Position numbers and translations under genes: made by a program. Of a DNA stretch of 64,000 nucleotides, positions 54,096 to 63,485 are shown piece by piece. The notes under the pieces are model-generated. The model was not told the origin of the DNA. It was given only the letters and a program-made list of their open reading frames with translations, and ran no database searches. Source of the stretch: a virus; IMG/VR virus record IMGVR_UViG_3300042308_000967, positions 1 to 64,000 of that record; one strand, 5' to 3'. The stretch's first letter is position 1. Every line of letters begins with the position of its first letter.

Positions 54096-55475
54096 ATGCC
54101 TAGCATCAGAATTGGTTTCTCAACTGATTTTAATTTAACCAGCGAACAGGTTGGAATCGGAACAACACTTCCATCTGCTCGTTTGGATGTTGCTGGTCAA
54201 ATTCTTTCAGACAATTCATCAGGTAGTGGTGGTCTTTCTACTATCACCAGATATGATGGATTTTTAGATTCAGAGCAAAGACTTTCAGATAATGTTTCAA
54301 TTGGTCAAACATCAAAAGGCAATCTAAACTCTCTATCAGGTGAGATTGTAATTGAAAATGAAATTACAGTCATTGATGGTACTCCACTTACAGGAGGACG
54401 ATTAGATAGTCTTACAGTAACTGGTAAGTTTGATTTACCTCACGGTGGAACAGAAGATAGAGAAGATACACCAGAGAAAGGAAGCACAAGATTTAACCAG
54501 GATTTAGGACAACTGGAGTTTTATACTGGAACTGAATGGAGAACTGTTGGATCTTATGATGGAAGTGGAAGGGGGAGAGGTGTTATAGCAGGGGGAGTAA
54601 ATGGTGCAGGTGCCGCTGGAGTTTATTCGGATATTGAATACTTGAATATTCAATCTCTAGGAAATACTCAAAGTTTTGGTGATTTAACAGTTAATAAATA
54701 TTCTGGTGCCTCAATGTCTTCATCTACAAGAGGAGTATTTGCTGGAGGATGGGCGGCTCCAGTAAATAGCTATGATATTGAATATATTACTATTGCAAGT
54801 GGAGGAAATGCAATAGACTGGACTCAAAATAATACTGGCGGATGGGGTGCTATGGGAGCATCAAGTTCTACCAGAGGATTGAGTGCTGGTGGAGATTATC
54901 CAACAGCAACAACAACTATTGATAGTATTCAATTTTCTACGATTGGGTCAAAAGAGGATTGGGGAGATATAACTGCTTTAAGAGGAAGAGGAACTGCGGG
55001 TTGTAACTCACCAACTCGTGCAATATTTTTTGGCGGATATGCTACTCCAGTACAAACAAGTAATATTGAATTTAAACAGACTGCATCAAATTCAAATACA
55101 GTATTTTTTGGAGATTTGTTGAATCTAACTAGCCTTACTGGTGGTGGTGGAAATTCTGTAAGAGGAATTATTTGTGGCGGACTTCAAAGAACACCAGCAA
55201 CATATCATAAAATTATACAATATGTAACTATTGCAACCACTGGTAATGCTCAATACTTTGGGGATTTGAGTGATACTAAATCGGGGTCATTTAGTGTTTC
55301 TGATCAAATACGAAATGTAAATTTTGGTGGTTATAATGGTTCATCGTATACAAATACTATTGAATATATTACTATTGCAACTGCAGGAAATACTCAAGAC
55401 TTTGGTGATTTATCAATATCAGGATATGAACAAATGGGTATTTCAGACTCTCACGGTGGTCTAGGAGGTTTCTAA
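54096..55475 (+). CDS. six-repeat propeller adhesin 3, 459 aa
   Basis: The N-terminus PSIRIGFSTDFNLTSEQVGIGTTLPSARLDVAG resembles adhesin 1. The neck is STRFNQDLGQLEFYTGTEWRTV. The repeats are the most divergent of the family (RGVIAGG, RGVFAGG, RGLSAGG, RAIFFGG, RGIICGG, RNVNFGG), and strand C is altered in blade 2 (AIDWTQNNTG) and blade 3 (KEDWGDIT). It ends ISDSHGGLGGF like its upstream neighbours. Divergence of the repeats with conservation of the end fits diversification of the binding surface. Confidence 0.73.
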   Translation: MPSIRIGFSTDFNLTSEQVGIGTTLPSARLDVAGQILSDNSSGSGGLSTITRYDGFLDSEQRLSDNVSIGQTSKGNLNSLSGEIVIENEITVIDGTPLTGGRLDSLTVTGKFDLPHGGTEDREDTPEKGSTRFNQDLGQLEFYTGTEWRTVGSYDGSGRGRGVIAGGVNGAGAAGVYSDIEYLNIQSLGNTQSFGDLTVNKYSGASMSSSTRGVFAGGWAAPVNSYDIEYITIASGGNAIDWTQNNTGGWGAMGASSSTRGLSAGGDYPTATTTIDSIQFSTIGSKEDWGDITALRGRGTAGCNSPTRAIFFGGYATPVQTSNIEFKQTASNSNTVFFGDLLNLTSLTGGGGNSVRGIICGGLQRTPATYHKIIQYVTIATTGNAQYFGDLSDTKSGSFSVSDQIRNVNFGGYNGSSYTNTIEYITIATAGNTQDFGDLSISGYEQMGISDSHGGLGGF

Positions 55476-55476
55476 T

Positions 55477-57126
55477 ATGGCAAACTTAAGAGCAAACAAT
55501 GTCTGTGGAACTGACGGAAGAAACGCAATCACTGGGTCTGTTGAGTTTGATGGCAATGACTACTTAACAGAAACATCAGGTGCAGGTGGATTTAATGCAT
55601 CGGAAGGAGACTGGACTATAGAAGCATGGATGTATTGCAATGATGCTTCTCAACCAGACATATTAGTTAATGGAACAACTTCATCTAGTGATAGATTTTA
55701 TATTCAGTTTATAGGACAGACAATTTATATTGGAGATAATACTAATAATATTATAGCAATTGGTGGAGTAAAACAAGTAAACAGTTGGTTTCATATTACA
55801 GTAACAAAAAATTCTTCAACATATAGAGCATTTATAAATGGTATTCAAATAGGTTCTTCTACAACTCCTTTAGCAAATTATAATTTAGATTCTTTGACAG
55901 TAGGTTATAGAGGAAGTCAAGGATATTATACAAAAGGTTTTATATCTAACCTTCGTATTATCAAAGGTACTGCACTCTACACACAAAACTTCATACCACC
56001 GACAAGAAAACTCATAAGACTTCCAGGTACTGTTCTCTTATGTTGCCAAGATAATGCTAGTGTTACAACAGAAGCAACAGGAAAGACGATTACTGCAAAT
56101 GGAAATCCAGCAGCAAGAAGATTCGTTCCACAAGTCGGTTCTGATGGTGGTTTAGTTTTTGATGGAACCACAAAGATAAACACACAAAACTACTTCTATC
56201 TTCCAACAGGAACGACAGAGCAACAGTTTCCAAACTTTGCTGGTGTTGATGCTGCAAGTGCTCGTGGAATTTTTGCGGGTGGATTTGCTACACCAGCAAA
56301 TTATAATACTGTTGATTATATAACGATTGAATCTACAGGAAATGCTTTTGACTTTGGAGATTTAACACAAACAAGAGGATATCTTTCTGCTTGTTCGTCG
56401 CCAACTCGTGGTGTTTTAGGTGGTGGTTATGTTGGAGCAACTGTAAACACAATTGATTATGTAACTATTGCGTCAACAGGTGATGCAAAAGATTTTGGAG
56501 ATTTGTTTACGGGAAGATATGGTTCTGGTGCTTGCTCTTCATCAACTCGTGGAATTTTTGGTGCTGGATATTTTACACCATCTATAGTAAACTCAATAAA
56601 TTATATAACGATTGCATCCACAGGAAATGCAAATGACTTTGGAGATTTAACTGAATCTAGAGGATATATTGGATCTTGTTCGTCAAATACTCGTGGATTG
56701 TTTGGTGGAGGCAATCCTATTGTTAATACAATAGACTTTATTACTATATCAACAACTGGAAATGCACAAGACTTTGGAGATCTCACAAATGCAAAATCTG
56801 CACTTTCTGCTTGTTCCTCTTCAACTCGTGGAGTATTTGGTGGAGGTTCTACTCCAACATTTTTAAATACAATTGATTATGTAACAATTGCATCCACAGG
56901 AAATGCACAAGATTTTGGAGATTTAACCACAACAAAATCTTTTAATTCTGCGTGTTCTTCAAATACTCGTGGAGTATTTGGTGGAGGTCAAAACCCATCT
57001 GGATTTACAAATGAAATTGAATATATCACTATATTAACACAAGGAAATGCACAAGATTTTGGTGATTTAACAGTAGTAAGACAAGCAACTGGTGCTTGCT
57101 CCAACGGTCACGGTGGTCTTGGATAA
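55477..57126 (+). CDS. LamG-propeller fusion adhesin 4, 549 aa
   Basis: The first 180 residues are a LamG/concanavalin-like domain (SVEFDGNDYLTETSGAGGFNASEGDWTIEAWMYC..., INGIQIGSSTTPLANYNL, GFISNLRIIKGTALYTQNF). A linker with FDGTTKINTQNYFYLPTGTTEQQF follows, then six RGxFxGG repeats (residues about 265-540) ending CSNGHGGLG. It is the only member carrying a second recognisable ligand-binding fold, so it may contact two surface structures. It follows adhesin 3 by one base. Confidence 0.77.
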   Translation: MANLRANNVCGTDGRNAITGSVEFDGNDYLTETSGAGGFNASEGDWTIEAWMYCNDASQPDILVNGTTSSSDRFYIQFIGQTIYIGDNTNNIIAIGGVKQVNSWFHITVTKNSSTYRAFINGIQIGSSTTPLANYNLDSLTVGYRGSQGYYTKGFISNLRIIKGTALYTQNFIPPTRKLIRLPGTVLLCCQDNASVTTEATGKTITANGNPAARRFVPQVGSDGGLVFDGTTKINTQNYFYLPTGTTEQQFPNFAGVDAASARGIFAGGFATPANYNTVDYITIESTGNAFDFGDLTQTRGYLSACSSPTRGVLGGGYVGATVNTIDYVTIASTGDAKDFGDLFTGRYGSGACSSSTRGIFGAGYFTPSIVNSINYITIASTGNANDFGDLTESRGYIGSCSSNTRGLFGGGNPIVNTIDFITISTTGNAQDFGDLTNAKSALSACSSSTRGVFGGGSTPTFLNTIDYVTIASTGNAQDFGDLTTTKSFNSACSSNTRGVFGGGQNPSGFTNEIEYITILTQGNAQDFGDLTVVRQATGACSNGHGGLG

Positions 57127-57129
57127 ATA
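57122..57129 (+). promoter_or_regulatory. late promoter GATAAATA
   Basis: GATAAATA overlaps the last codons of adhesin 4 and lies 19 bases before the ATG at 57149. Confidence 0.6.
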
Positions 57130-57148
57130 CTGATAGAGGTATAAGAAT

Positions 57149-58126
57149 ATGTCCGCAATTCCATCAGGTGCAATGAGATTTAACTCCGACTCACAGAAGT
57201 TGGAGTATTGGGATGGTTCGCAGTGGGTTCAGGTCAGCACATTCTCTCCAAACCTGAATGGTGGTGCTCGTGGTGTTTTTGGTGGTGGTTATACACCAAC
57301 ATCTATTAATACCATTGAATACATAACAATCTCATCTACTGGAAACACAACTGATTTTGGAGATTTGCAATCCGCAAAACCATATATGGGTTCTTGTGCT
57401 TCTTCTACTAGAGGAGTGTGGGCAGGAGGTTCTCCTGGAATTAATACTATTGATTACGTAACTATATCATCTACAGGTAATGCGCAAGACTTTGGGGATT
57501 TATTATATACTGCAATATTTGTTGCTGGGTGTTCTAATACAACTCGCGGAATATTTGGAGGTGGAGAACCTGGACCAGGTTCTTCTACCAATACTATCAA
57601 CTATATCACTATCGCATCAACAGGTAATGCAGTTGATTTTGGTGATTTATTAGTTGGTGGAAATAGAACAGCATCTTGTTCATCATCAACTCGTGGTGTC
57701 TTTGCTGGATTTTTTGGAGCACCTTCAGTAAATACAATAAATTTTATAACCATAGCAACTCTTGGAAATGCTTTTGATTTTGGAGATTTAACATCAGCAA
57801 ACAGAGGTAGAGCAGGATGTTCAAATTCTACTCGTGGGTTGTTTGGAGGTGGAGATCCGGCACTTAATAACATAGATTTTATTACTATTGCAACCATTGG
57901 AAACGCACAAGACTTTGGCGATTTACTTCAAGCGAGACAATATCCAGGAGCATGTTCTTCACCAACTCGCGGTGTCTTTGGGGGTGGATACTCCGGTCCA
58001 GGTACAAAAACAAATATTATTGAATATGTGACAATATTAACACAAGGAAATGGAATAGATTTTGGAGACCTATCCTCTACAGCATCTTCTCCTGCAGGTC
58101 TCTCCAACGCTCACGGAGGTCTATAA
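57149..58126 (+). CDS. six-repeat propeller adhesin 5, 325 aa
   Basis: The shortest member: almost no N-terminal domain, only the neck MRFNSDSQKLEYWDGSQWVQV (residues about 9-29) and a linker NLNGGARG, then six repeats (RGVFGGG, RGVWAGG, RGIFGGG, RGVFAGF, RGLFGGG, RGVFGGG) and the end LSNAHGGL. It shows that the neck plus propeller is the minimal unit. Without its own attachment domain it may pair with a neighbour or bind through the neck. The next gene starts in its last codons (TAATG overlap). Confidence 0.75.
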   Translation: MSAIPSGAMRFNSDSQKLEYWDGSQWVQVSTFSPNLNGGARGVFGGGYTPTSINTIEYITISSTGNTTDFGDLQSAKPYMGSCASSTRGVWAGGSPGINTIDYVTISSTGNAQDFGDLLYTAIFVAGCSNTTRGIFGGGEPGPGSSTNTINYITIASTGNAVDFGDLLVGGNRTASCSSSTRGVFAGFFGAPSVNTINFITIATLGNAFDFGDLTSANRGRAGCSNSTRGLFGGGDPALNNIDFITIATIGNAQDFGDLLQARQYPGACSSPTRGVFGGGYSGPGTKTNIIEYVTILTQGNGIDFGDLSSTASSPAGLSNAHGGL

Positions 58127-59283
58127 TGGGAATATTACGCACTAATACAATCTCTGGAATTGGGTCTACGGATGCGGGAACAGTCTTTCAGGGTGTCACA
58201 AGGTTTGATACACAAGGATACTTTGTTGCACCATCAGGAACGACAGACCAACGCAACGCTGGTATTACAACAACAGACGGAACTATTAGATTCAACACAG
58301 ACTCACAGAAGTTAGAGTTTTATGCTCAAAGTCAGTGGTGGGAGATGGTGATTGATACTCCTGCACTTGGTGTTGCTGCTGATACTGGTGCTGGTGCTCG
58401 TGGTGTTTTTGGTGGTGGATATACAACTACCCCAACATCTGCTAATTTAAATATAATTGATTATATTAATATCTCATCAACAGGTAATGGTCTAGACTTT
58501 GGAGACTTAACACAAATAAGATATGCATTAATATCATGCTCATCTAATACCAGAGGATTATTTGCGGGAGGATTTGTTTCAGCAATTGGTGTTGTCAACA
58601 CAATAGATTATATAACATTCTCATCAACAGGAAATGCTTTAGACTTTGGTGATTTAACAGTAGCAAGAAGGTATGGATCTGCTTGTTCATCGTCTACTCG
58701 TGGAATATGGGGCGGTGGAGGATATGCTCCATCTCCACAATCAAATGTATTAGATTATGTAACGATTGCATCTACAGGAAATGCTGTTACTTTTGGAACT
58801 TTAAGCGCAGCAAAATCTGGAACAGCTGCTTGCTCTTCATCAACTCGGGGAATATGGGCTGGTGGATATACTGGTCCAGCGGCATTAACTAATACTATTG
58901 ATTTTGTAACTATATCAACACTTGGAAATGCTCAAGATTTTGGTGACTTAACACAAATCAGAGATACTGTGAATGCTTGCTCATCTCCATTTAGAGGTGT
59001 ATTTGGTGGTGGTACAACTCCTACATCTGTATCTACAATAGACTCTATCATAATTGCAACACTAGGTAATGCTATTAGATTTGGAGACTTATCTTCATCC
59101 AGATCTCATGCTTCTTCTTGCTCATCATCTACTCGTGGTGTTTTTGGTGGAGGTGGGTCTCCTTACCCAAACATTATTGAATACATTACTTTTACAAATG
59201 CAGGAAACGCGGTTGATTTTGGAGATTTACAATTACCACGTGGATTGGGTGGTGCCTGCTCCAACGCTCACGGAGGTTTATAA
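58126..59283 (+). CDS. six-repeat propeller adhesin 6, 385 aa
   Basis: The N-terminus GILRTNTISGIGSTDAGTVFQGVTRFDTQGYFVAPSGTTDQR is a short fibre-type head shared with adhesin 7 (TILRANTISGLGTDGPVF). The neck TIRFNTDSQKLEFYAQSQWWEM follows, then six repeats, two of them with Trp in place of Phe (RGIWGGG, RGIWAGG), and the end CSNAHGGL. One base of overlap with the preceding gene suggests coupled translation. Confidence 0.75.
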   Translation: MGILRTNTISGIGSTDAGTVFQGVTRFDTQGYFVAPSGTTDQRNAGITTTDGTIRFNTDSQKLEFYAQSQWWEMVIDTPALGVAADTGAGARGVFGGGYTTTPTSANLNIIDYINISSTGNGLDFGDLTQIRYALISCSSNTRGLFAGGFVSAIGVVNTIDYITFSSTGNALDFGDLTVARRYGSACSSSTRGIWGGGGYAPSPQSNVLDYVTIASTGNAVTFGTLSAAKSGTAACSSSTRGIWAGGYTGPAALTNTIDFVTISTLGNAQDFGDLTQIRDTVNACSSPFRGVFGGGTTPTSVSTIDSIIIATLGNAIRFGDLSSSRSHASSCSSSTRGVFGGGGSPYPNIIEYITFTNAGNAVDFGDLQLPRGLGGACSNAHGGL

Positions 59284-59286
59284 AAA

Positions 59287-60387
59287 ATGACTATTTTACG
59301 CGCAAATACAATCTCTGGACTTGGAACTGATGGTCCAGTATTTGATGGAAGTTTAGAGTTTAATAGTCAGAACTATGTGATTCTACCAAAAGGAACCACA
59401 GGTGATAGAGTTGGTCTTGGTTCAACCGCAGGAGCATTGAGATATAATACTGATAGTAATAAGGTAGAACTTTGGGATGGAAACCAGTGGGTAGAAGTTC
59501 AGTCAAGTCGTCCAGATCTGAATGGTGGTGCTCGTGGTATTTTTGCTGGTGGTTATACACCAACAGTTGTCAATACTATTGATTATATCACTATCTCATC
59601 TACAGGAAATGCAACTGACTTTGGAGATTTATTTCAAGCAAGATTTTTTAATGGTTCTTGTTCTTCAAGCATTCGTGGAATTTTTGCTGGTGGTTCTACT
59701 CCTTCAAATGTTAATACAATAGACTTTATAACAATATCTTCAACGGGTAATGCCGCTGATTTTGGAGATTTAACTGAAATAAAACAGGCATTGAATGCTT
59801 GTTCTTCAAATATTCGTGGTATTTTTGCTGGCGGTTTTGTTACTCCAGTCAATACAAACACAATAGATTATATTACTATTTCATCTATAGGAAATGCAGT
59901 AGACTTTGGAGATTTAACACAAGCAAGAAGATATCCTGCTGCTTGCTCTTCTGCAGTTCGTGGTATTTTTGGAGGAGGTTATACTTCAACACAGATAAAC
60001 ACTATAGACTTTATCACAATATCAACTCTCGGAAATGCACAAGATTTTGGAGATTTAACATTGGCGAGAAGTAGTCTTTCTGCTTGCTCTTCTGCAGTTC
60101 GTGGTGTTTTTGGAGGAGGACTTTCAAATACAAACACGATAGATTATATTACTATATCAACACTAGGAAATGCTGCAGACTTTGGTGACTTAACACAAGT
60201 AAGACATAATCTTGCTGCGTGTTCCTCAAGTATTCGCGGCGTCTTCGGTGGTGGTTATGCTCCAGGAAATACAAACACAATAGATTATATTACAATAGCA
60301 ATACAAGGAAATGCAATTGACTTTGGAGACCTAACTCAAGCAAGAAGAGGTCTTGCAGGTCTCTCCAACGCTCACGGTGGGTTGTAA
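59287..60387 (+). CDS. six-repeat propeller adhesin 7, 366 aa
   Basis: The N-terminus TILRANTISGLGTDGPVFDGSLEF and the neck LRYNTDSNKVELWDGNQWVEV (residues about 50-70) precede six very regular repeats (RGIFAGG x3, RGIFGGG, RGVFGGG x2), each followed by NTIDYITIS or NTIDFITIS and NAxDFGDLT. The end is LSNAHGGL. Because its repeats are the most uniform, it is probably closest to the family ancestor or recently homogenised by recombination. Confidence 0.76.
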   Translation: MTILRANTISGLGTDGPVFDGSLEFNSQNYVILPKGTTGDRVGLGSTAGALRYNTDSNKVELWDGNQWVEVQSSRPDLNGGARGIFAGGYTPTVVNTIDYITISSTGNATDFGDLFQARFFNGSCSSSIRGIFAGGSTPSNVNTIDFITISSTGNAADFGDLTEIKQALNACSSNIRGIFAGGFVTPVNTNTIDYITISSIGNAVDFGDLTQARRYPAACSSAVRGIFGGGYTSTQINTIDFITISTLGNAQDFGDLTLARSSLSACSSAVRGVFGGGLSNTNTIDYITISTLGNAADFGDLTQVRHNLAACSSSIRGVFGGGYAPGNTNTIDYITIAIQGNAIDFGDLTQARRGLAGLSNAHGGL

Positions 60388-60407
60388 AAACCGACCAAGC
60401 ATCCTAT

Positions 60408-60415
60408 AATAAATA
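60408..60415 (+). promoter_or_regulatory. late promoter AATAAATA
   Basis: AATAAATA lies 28 bases before the ATG at 60443, in the gap that ends the contiguous part of the propeller series. Confidence 0.6.
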
Positions 60416-60442
60416 ACACAGTTATAATAAAATTGAACTGAT

Positions 60443-61372
60443 ATGACGGAAAAAAGTTCTGCTATTACTTCTGTAGACATTACACCAGGCGCAGAGATTT
60501 CAGTTACAACGCTTAAGAAAGACCTAGCACAACTTGCATCTGGTCCTCTGCCACAAGAATACAAGGGAATGTTGACTCATATTGAAGAGACACTTCCTGC
60601 AACACAAGCAGCGTGTGATAATTTCTATAAGTCACACTCACAGATGATGACTGTGACTTTGGACATCACAGACCTTACACCAATTCGTAGCATCAAGCAT
60701 ACACTTGCAGCGATTGAAAGAACGAAGAGTGCTCTTGCAGAAGCACAAATCAATCGTCGCAAAAACGAAATCAAAATCAAAAAGAAGCAAAGAGAGATTG
60801 ATGCTTGTGAAGATGACCTAGACCGTGAGGAACTAGAGATTGATATGATTGAGTTGATGAACAATAATATGAATATTGAAAACTCAATGAAGGGTGCAAT
60901 TCGTAAGATGTCGTTCCTTATGACTCAATATCGTTCTGTCCTGGACCATATTGGTAAGGACCATATTACTGAAGAAGATTATGAACGTGAAGAGAAACGC
61001 TACCACGTTATGACTGCACTGAAGCAAGCACTGAACTCTGCACGTCCTCGTGGTGGTGTGATTGATGAAGGCAACTCTATCTACCTGTTTGATATTGGGG
61101 TGAATGTTGCACACGCACAAGCAGAAGTCTTCAATTATCTGAAGATTGAAAATGAACTGATTTCACAAGGACAAGCACCATCACACGAAATGACGATGGA
61201 GTGGTTAGAGAAGTGTGCTGATAAGTTCCAAGATTGTGCAGAACGTTTTGCAGAAAGTCGTGGATTTAAGGTTCTGGATGAGAAGTCTCTTGCTTGGCCT
61301 GAAGTTCCACCACTCCTTCCATCCACAGTTGACCAAGAGTTTGCTAAACTGAAAGCATCCGAAGAGGAGTGA
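60443..61372 (+). CDS. coiled-coil protein, 309 aa
   Basis: A helical protein with a long charged coiled coil in the middle (residues about 95-150: RRKNEIKIKKKQREIDACEDDLDREELEIDMIELMNN). The rest is helical with MTALKQALNSARPRGGVIDEGNSIYLFDIG. No enzyme motif is seen. Placed between the propeller series and a glycosyltransferase gene, it may be structural or an assembly factor. Codon use and base composition are like the early genes, more GC than the neighbouring fibres. Function unknown. Confidence 0.7.
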   Translation: MTEKSSAITSVDITPGAEISVTTLKKDLAQLASGPLPQEYKGMLTHIEETLPATQAACDNFYKSHSQMMTVTLDITDLTPIRSIKHTLAAIERTKSALAEAQINRRKNEIKIKKKQREIDACEDDLDREELEIDMIELMNNNMNIENSMKGAIRKMSFLMTQYRSVLDHIGKDHITEEDYEREEKRYHVMTALKQALNSARPRGGVIDEGNSIYLFDIGVNVAHAQAEVFNYLKIENELISQGQAPSHEMTMEWLEKCADKFQDCAERFAESRGFKVLDEKSLAWPEVPPLLPSTVDQEFAKLKASEEE

Positions 61373-61376
61373 TTTT

Positions 61377-62096
61377 ATGCATTTGGTAATTGGAACTCCG
61401 ATGTACGGAGGAATGTGTACAAGTGAATATACGCAATCAATGATTCACTTGTCTGAAGCAGCAAATAAGTCTAATGTAAAATTTACCACTATCTTTCTTG
61501 GTAATGAGTCTCTAATTCAAAGAGGTCGCAATACGATTGCTCATCACTTTATGAGTATTCCTGATGCAACTCATTTGCTCTTTATTGATGCAGACCTAAA
61601 GTTCCGCGTGGAAGATGTGGTGAAGATGATTAAAGCAGATAAAGGTTTAATCATTGGTCCTGTTCCTCTGAAAGGTTATAACTGGGAAGAGATTCGTAAC
61701 AGAGCACTTGCAGGAGAACCAGAGATTCATAGAACTGGTGGTGTATTCAATATCAATCATCTTCCTGGCATTGTTATGGAAGATGAAGAAACACCATTTG
61801 AGATTGAGCACGGTGGAAATGCAATGATGATGATTCGTCGTGATGTTTTTGAGGAACTTGCACCTCATACTGATTATTATACGAATGGTGGTGCATCACT
61901 ACCGGATGGTGTAGAAATTAAAGATTACTTCCGTGTTGAAGTAGACCCAGAGAAGAAGCATCTTCTTTCAGAGGATTATTTCTTCTGCCACTCATATCGT
62001 AAGATTGGTGGTAAGGTCTGGTGTGCTCCATTCGTTCAAGTTGGCCACTTCGGATCCCATCTGTTCAATGGTCATTATGCTCGTTCATATAAATAA
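61377..62096 (+). CDS. glycosyltransferase, GT2-like
   Basis: The 239-residue product has a GT-A-like fold: MHLVIGTPMYGGMCTSEYTQS at the start (nucleotide-sugar binding), SLIQRGRNTIAHHFM, the DxD motif in LLFIDADLKF (residues 71-73), and HGGNAMMMIRRDVFEEL and SEDYFFCHSYRKIGG in the acceptor part. It would transfer a sugar from a nucleotide sugar onto an acceptor. The location among adhesin genes suggests glycosylation of virion proteins or host surface, but the acceptor is unknown. It begins four bases after the coiled-coil gene. Confidence 0.82.
   Translation: MHLVIGTPMYGGMCTSEYTQSMIHLSEAANKSNVKFTTIFLGNESLIQRGRNTIAHHFMSIPDATHLLFIDADLKFRVEDVVKMIKADKGLIIGPVPLKGYNWEEIRNRALAGEPEIHRTGGVFNINHLPGIVMEDEETPFEIEHGGNAMMMIRRDVFEELAPHTDYYTNGGASLPDGVEIKDYFRVEVDPEKKHLLSEDYFFCHSYRKIGGKVWCAPFVQVGHFGSHLFNGHYARSYK
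62088..62095 (+). promoter_or_regulatory. late promoter TATAAATA
   Basis: A perfect late consensus overlaps the glycosyltransferase stop codon and lies 19 bases before the ATG at 62115. Confidence 0.75.
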
Positions 62097-62114
62097 CTAA
62101 AAAACTAGAGGATA

Positions 62115-62678
62115 ATGGCAGCACAACATCCAATTATTAAATATCGTTTAACCAGAGAAGGAAGAATTCCAGAGTATCTTTGCACTGATCCAAGAGCATT
62201 TGCTGGAATGTATGGTGTAGACACTAATACTCCTGGATTTATTCCTCGCTGGTTGTCACCACAAGAAACTCAATATCTTGGAATGGGTTGTGGTGAAATT
62301 GATCCAGAACAAGGTGCTCCTTCTGGTGTATCAGTAGTTGAAACCAAAGCAGAACTACAAACTTATATCACTGGAATCAGTACTGCTTGGACTGTAGATA
62401 CTCAAGTTCTTGTTGGTATTAAAACTGAAACCATTACTTCTTCTGGCATTACTACCTCACCAGAAGTTACTTTTGATCCAGGTCCAGGTGTAGTTGTTGG
62501 TGTTAATACTTCATATACTGATAGTGTAGAGAAGATTGATATTGATGGTAATGTTGCAATTACCACTCATAGAACTTGGAGAACAACTGATACACTGCAA
62601 AATCCATTTGATCCTGTTGCAGCGACTAATGAACTCTGGGGTATTTACGAAGTAGTAAACGGAATTACAACTGGTTGA
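62115..62678 (+). CDS. hypothetical virion-type protein, 187 aa
   Basis: The N-terminus has YRLTREGRIPEYLCTDPRAFAGMYGVD and WLSPQETQYLGMG; the C-terminal 120 residues are beta-rich with many Thr and Val (TQVLVGIKTETITSSGITTSPEVTF) and end in FDPVAATNELWGIYEVVNG. I cannot name a family, but the segments look like a small structural protein of the fibre locus. It has a perfect late promoter and is followed nine bases later by the sulfotransferase gene. Confidence 0.68.
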   Translation: MAAQHPIIKYRLTREGRIPEYLCTDPRAFAGMYGVDTNTPGFIPRWLSPQETQYLGMGCGEIDPEQGAPSGVSVVETKAELQTYITGISTAWTVDTQVLVGIKTETITSSGITTSPEVTFDPGPGVVVGVNTSYTDSVEKIDIDGNVAITTHRTWRTTDTLQNPFDPVAATNELWGIYEVVNGITTG

Positions 62679-62687
62679 TAAAACTTT

Positions 62688-63482
62688 ATGAAAACTTATT
62701 ATTTTGATTGTGGGCTTCCACGTTCGGGGTCCACACTTTTGACGGCTTTGCTAAATCAAAATCCTCAAATACACGCAGGCACATTGTCTCCTGTATTTGA
62801 GGTTATGTATTATACGAACGACAGACTACAAGGAGAGCAAGCACAAGCATTTCCAAAACCACAAATCTTTAAGAAGATGGTTGGAGATGTCATTGATACT
62901 TATTATTCTGATGTAGAAGAACCTGTGGTCATTGATAAGTGTCGTGCTTGGCCTGCTCATATTGACTTAATCAAACAATACATCACACCAGAACCAAAGA
63001 TTCTCTGCACAGTCAGACATCCACTGGAGATACTTGCATCATTTATTGAACTGATTAACAACAGTCGTTCAGTATCTTTTATTGATAAAGCACTGTTACA
63101 ACAAGGAATGTTTATTACGGACGATACAAGATGTGAGTTTATGATGAATCCTGGTGGTATTGTATGGGAGTCAATGAATGCACTTGCGACTGCATTTAGA
63201 AACAATCAGACGCAACACATTCACTTTATTCAGTATGATGACTTGGTGAGTGACCCCAAGAGAGTAATGCAAGGTATTCATTCGTTCTTAAGAATGAAAC
63301 CTTATGAGTATGACTTTGAGAACGTAGAGAATAAGTATAGAGAGAAAGATAGTGAAGTTTATGGACTTCCTACGATGCACGAAGTTCGCCATAAAGTAGA
63401 GAAGAAGTCAAGACACTATTCAGAAGTATTAAGTGAGGAAGTGATAAATAAGTATAAGGATTTAGATTTTTGGAACAGATAA
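62688..63482 (+). CDS. sulfotransferase
   Basis: The 264-residue product is a P-loop sulfotransferase using PAPS. The 5'-phosphosulfate loop is GLPRSGSTLL (residues 9-18) and the 3'-phosphate site is CTVRHPLEILASF (107-119, Arg110). Further segments IHFIQYDDLVSDP and IHSFLRMKPYEYD match the family. The sulfate acceptor cannot be told from sequence; sugars or tyrosines on phage fibres or on the host surface are options. With the glycosyltransferase 0.6 kb upstream it could form a surface-modification pair. Confidence 0.88.
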   Translation: MKTYYFDCGLPRSGSTLLTALLNQNPQIHAGTLSPVFEVMYYTNDRLQGEQAQAFPKPQIFKKMVGDVIDTYYSDVEEPVVIDKCRAWPAHIDLIKQYITPEPKILCTVRHPLEILASFIELINNSRSVSFIDKALLQQGMFITDDTRCEFMMNPGGIVWESMNALATAFRNNQTQHIHFIQYDDLVSDPKRVMQGIHSFLRMKPYEYDFENVENKYREKDSEVYGLPTMHEVRHKVEKKSRHYSEVLSEEVINKYKDLDFWNR

Positions 63483-63485
63483 TAA

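Noticed and set aside
51260-60387. CRISPR array or simple satellite
   Set aside because: The regular units of about 135-150 bases are protein-coding repeats that keep the reading frame and vary at third positions; there are no short identical repeats with unique spacers.
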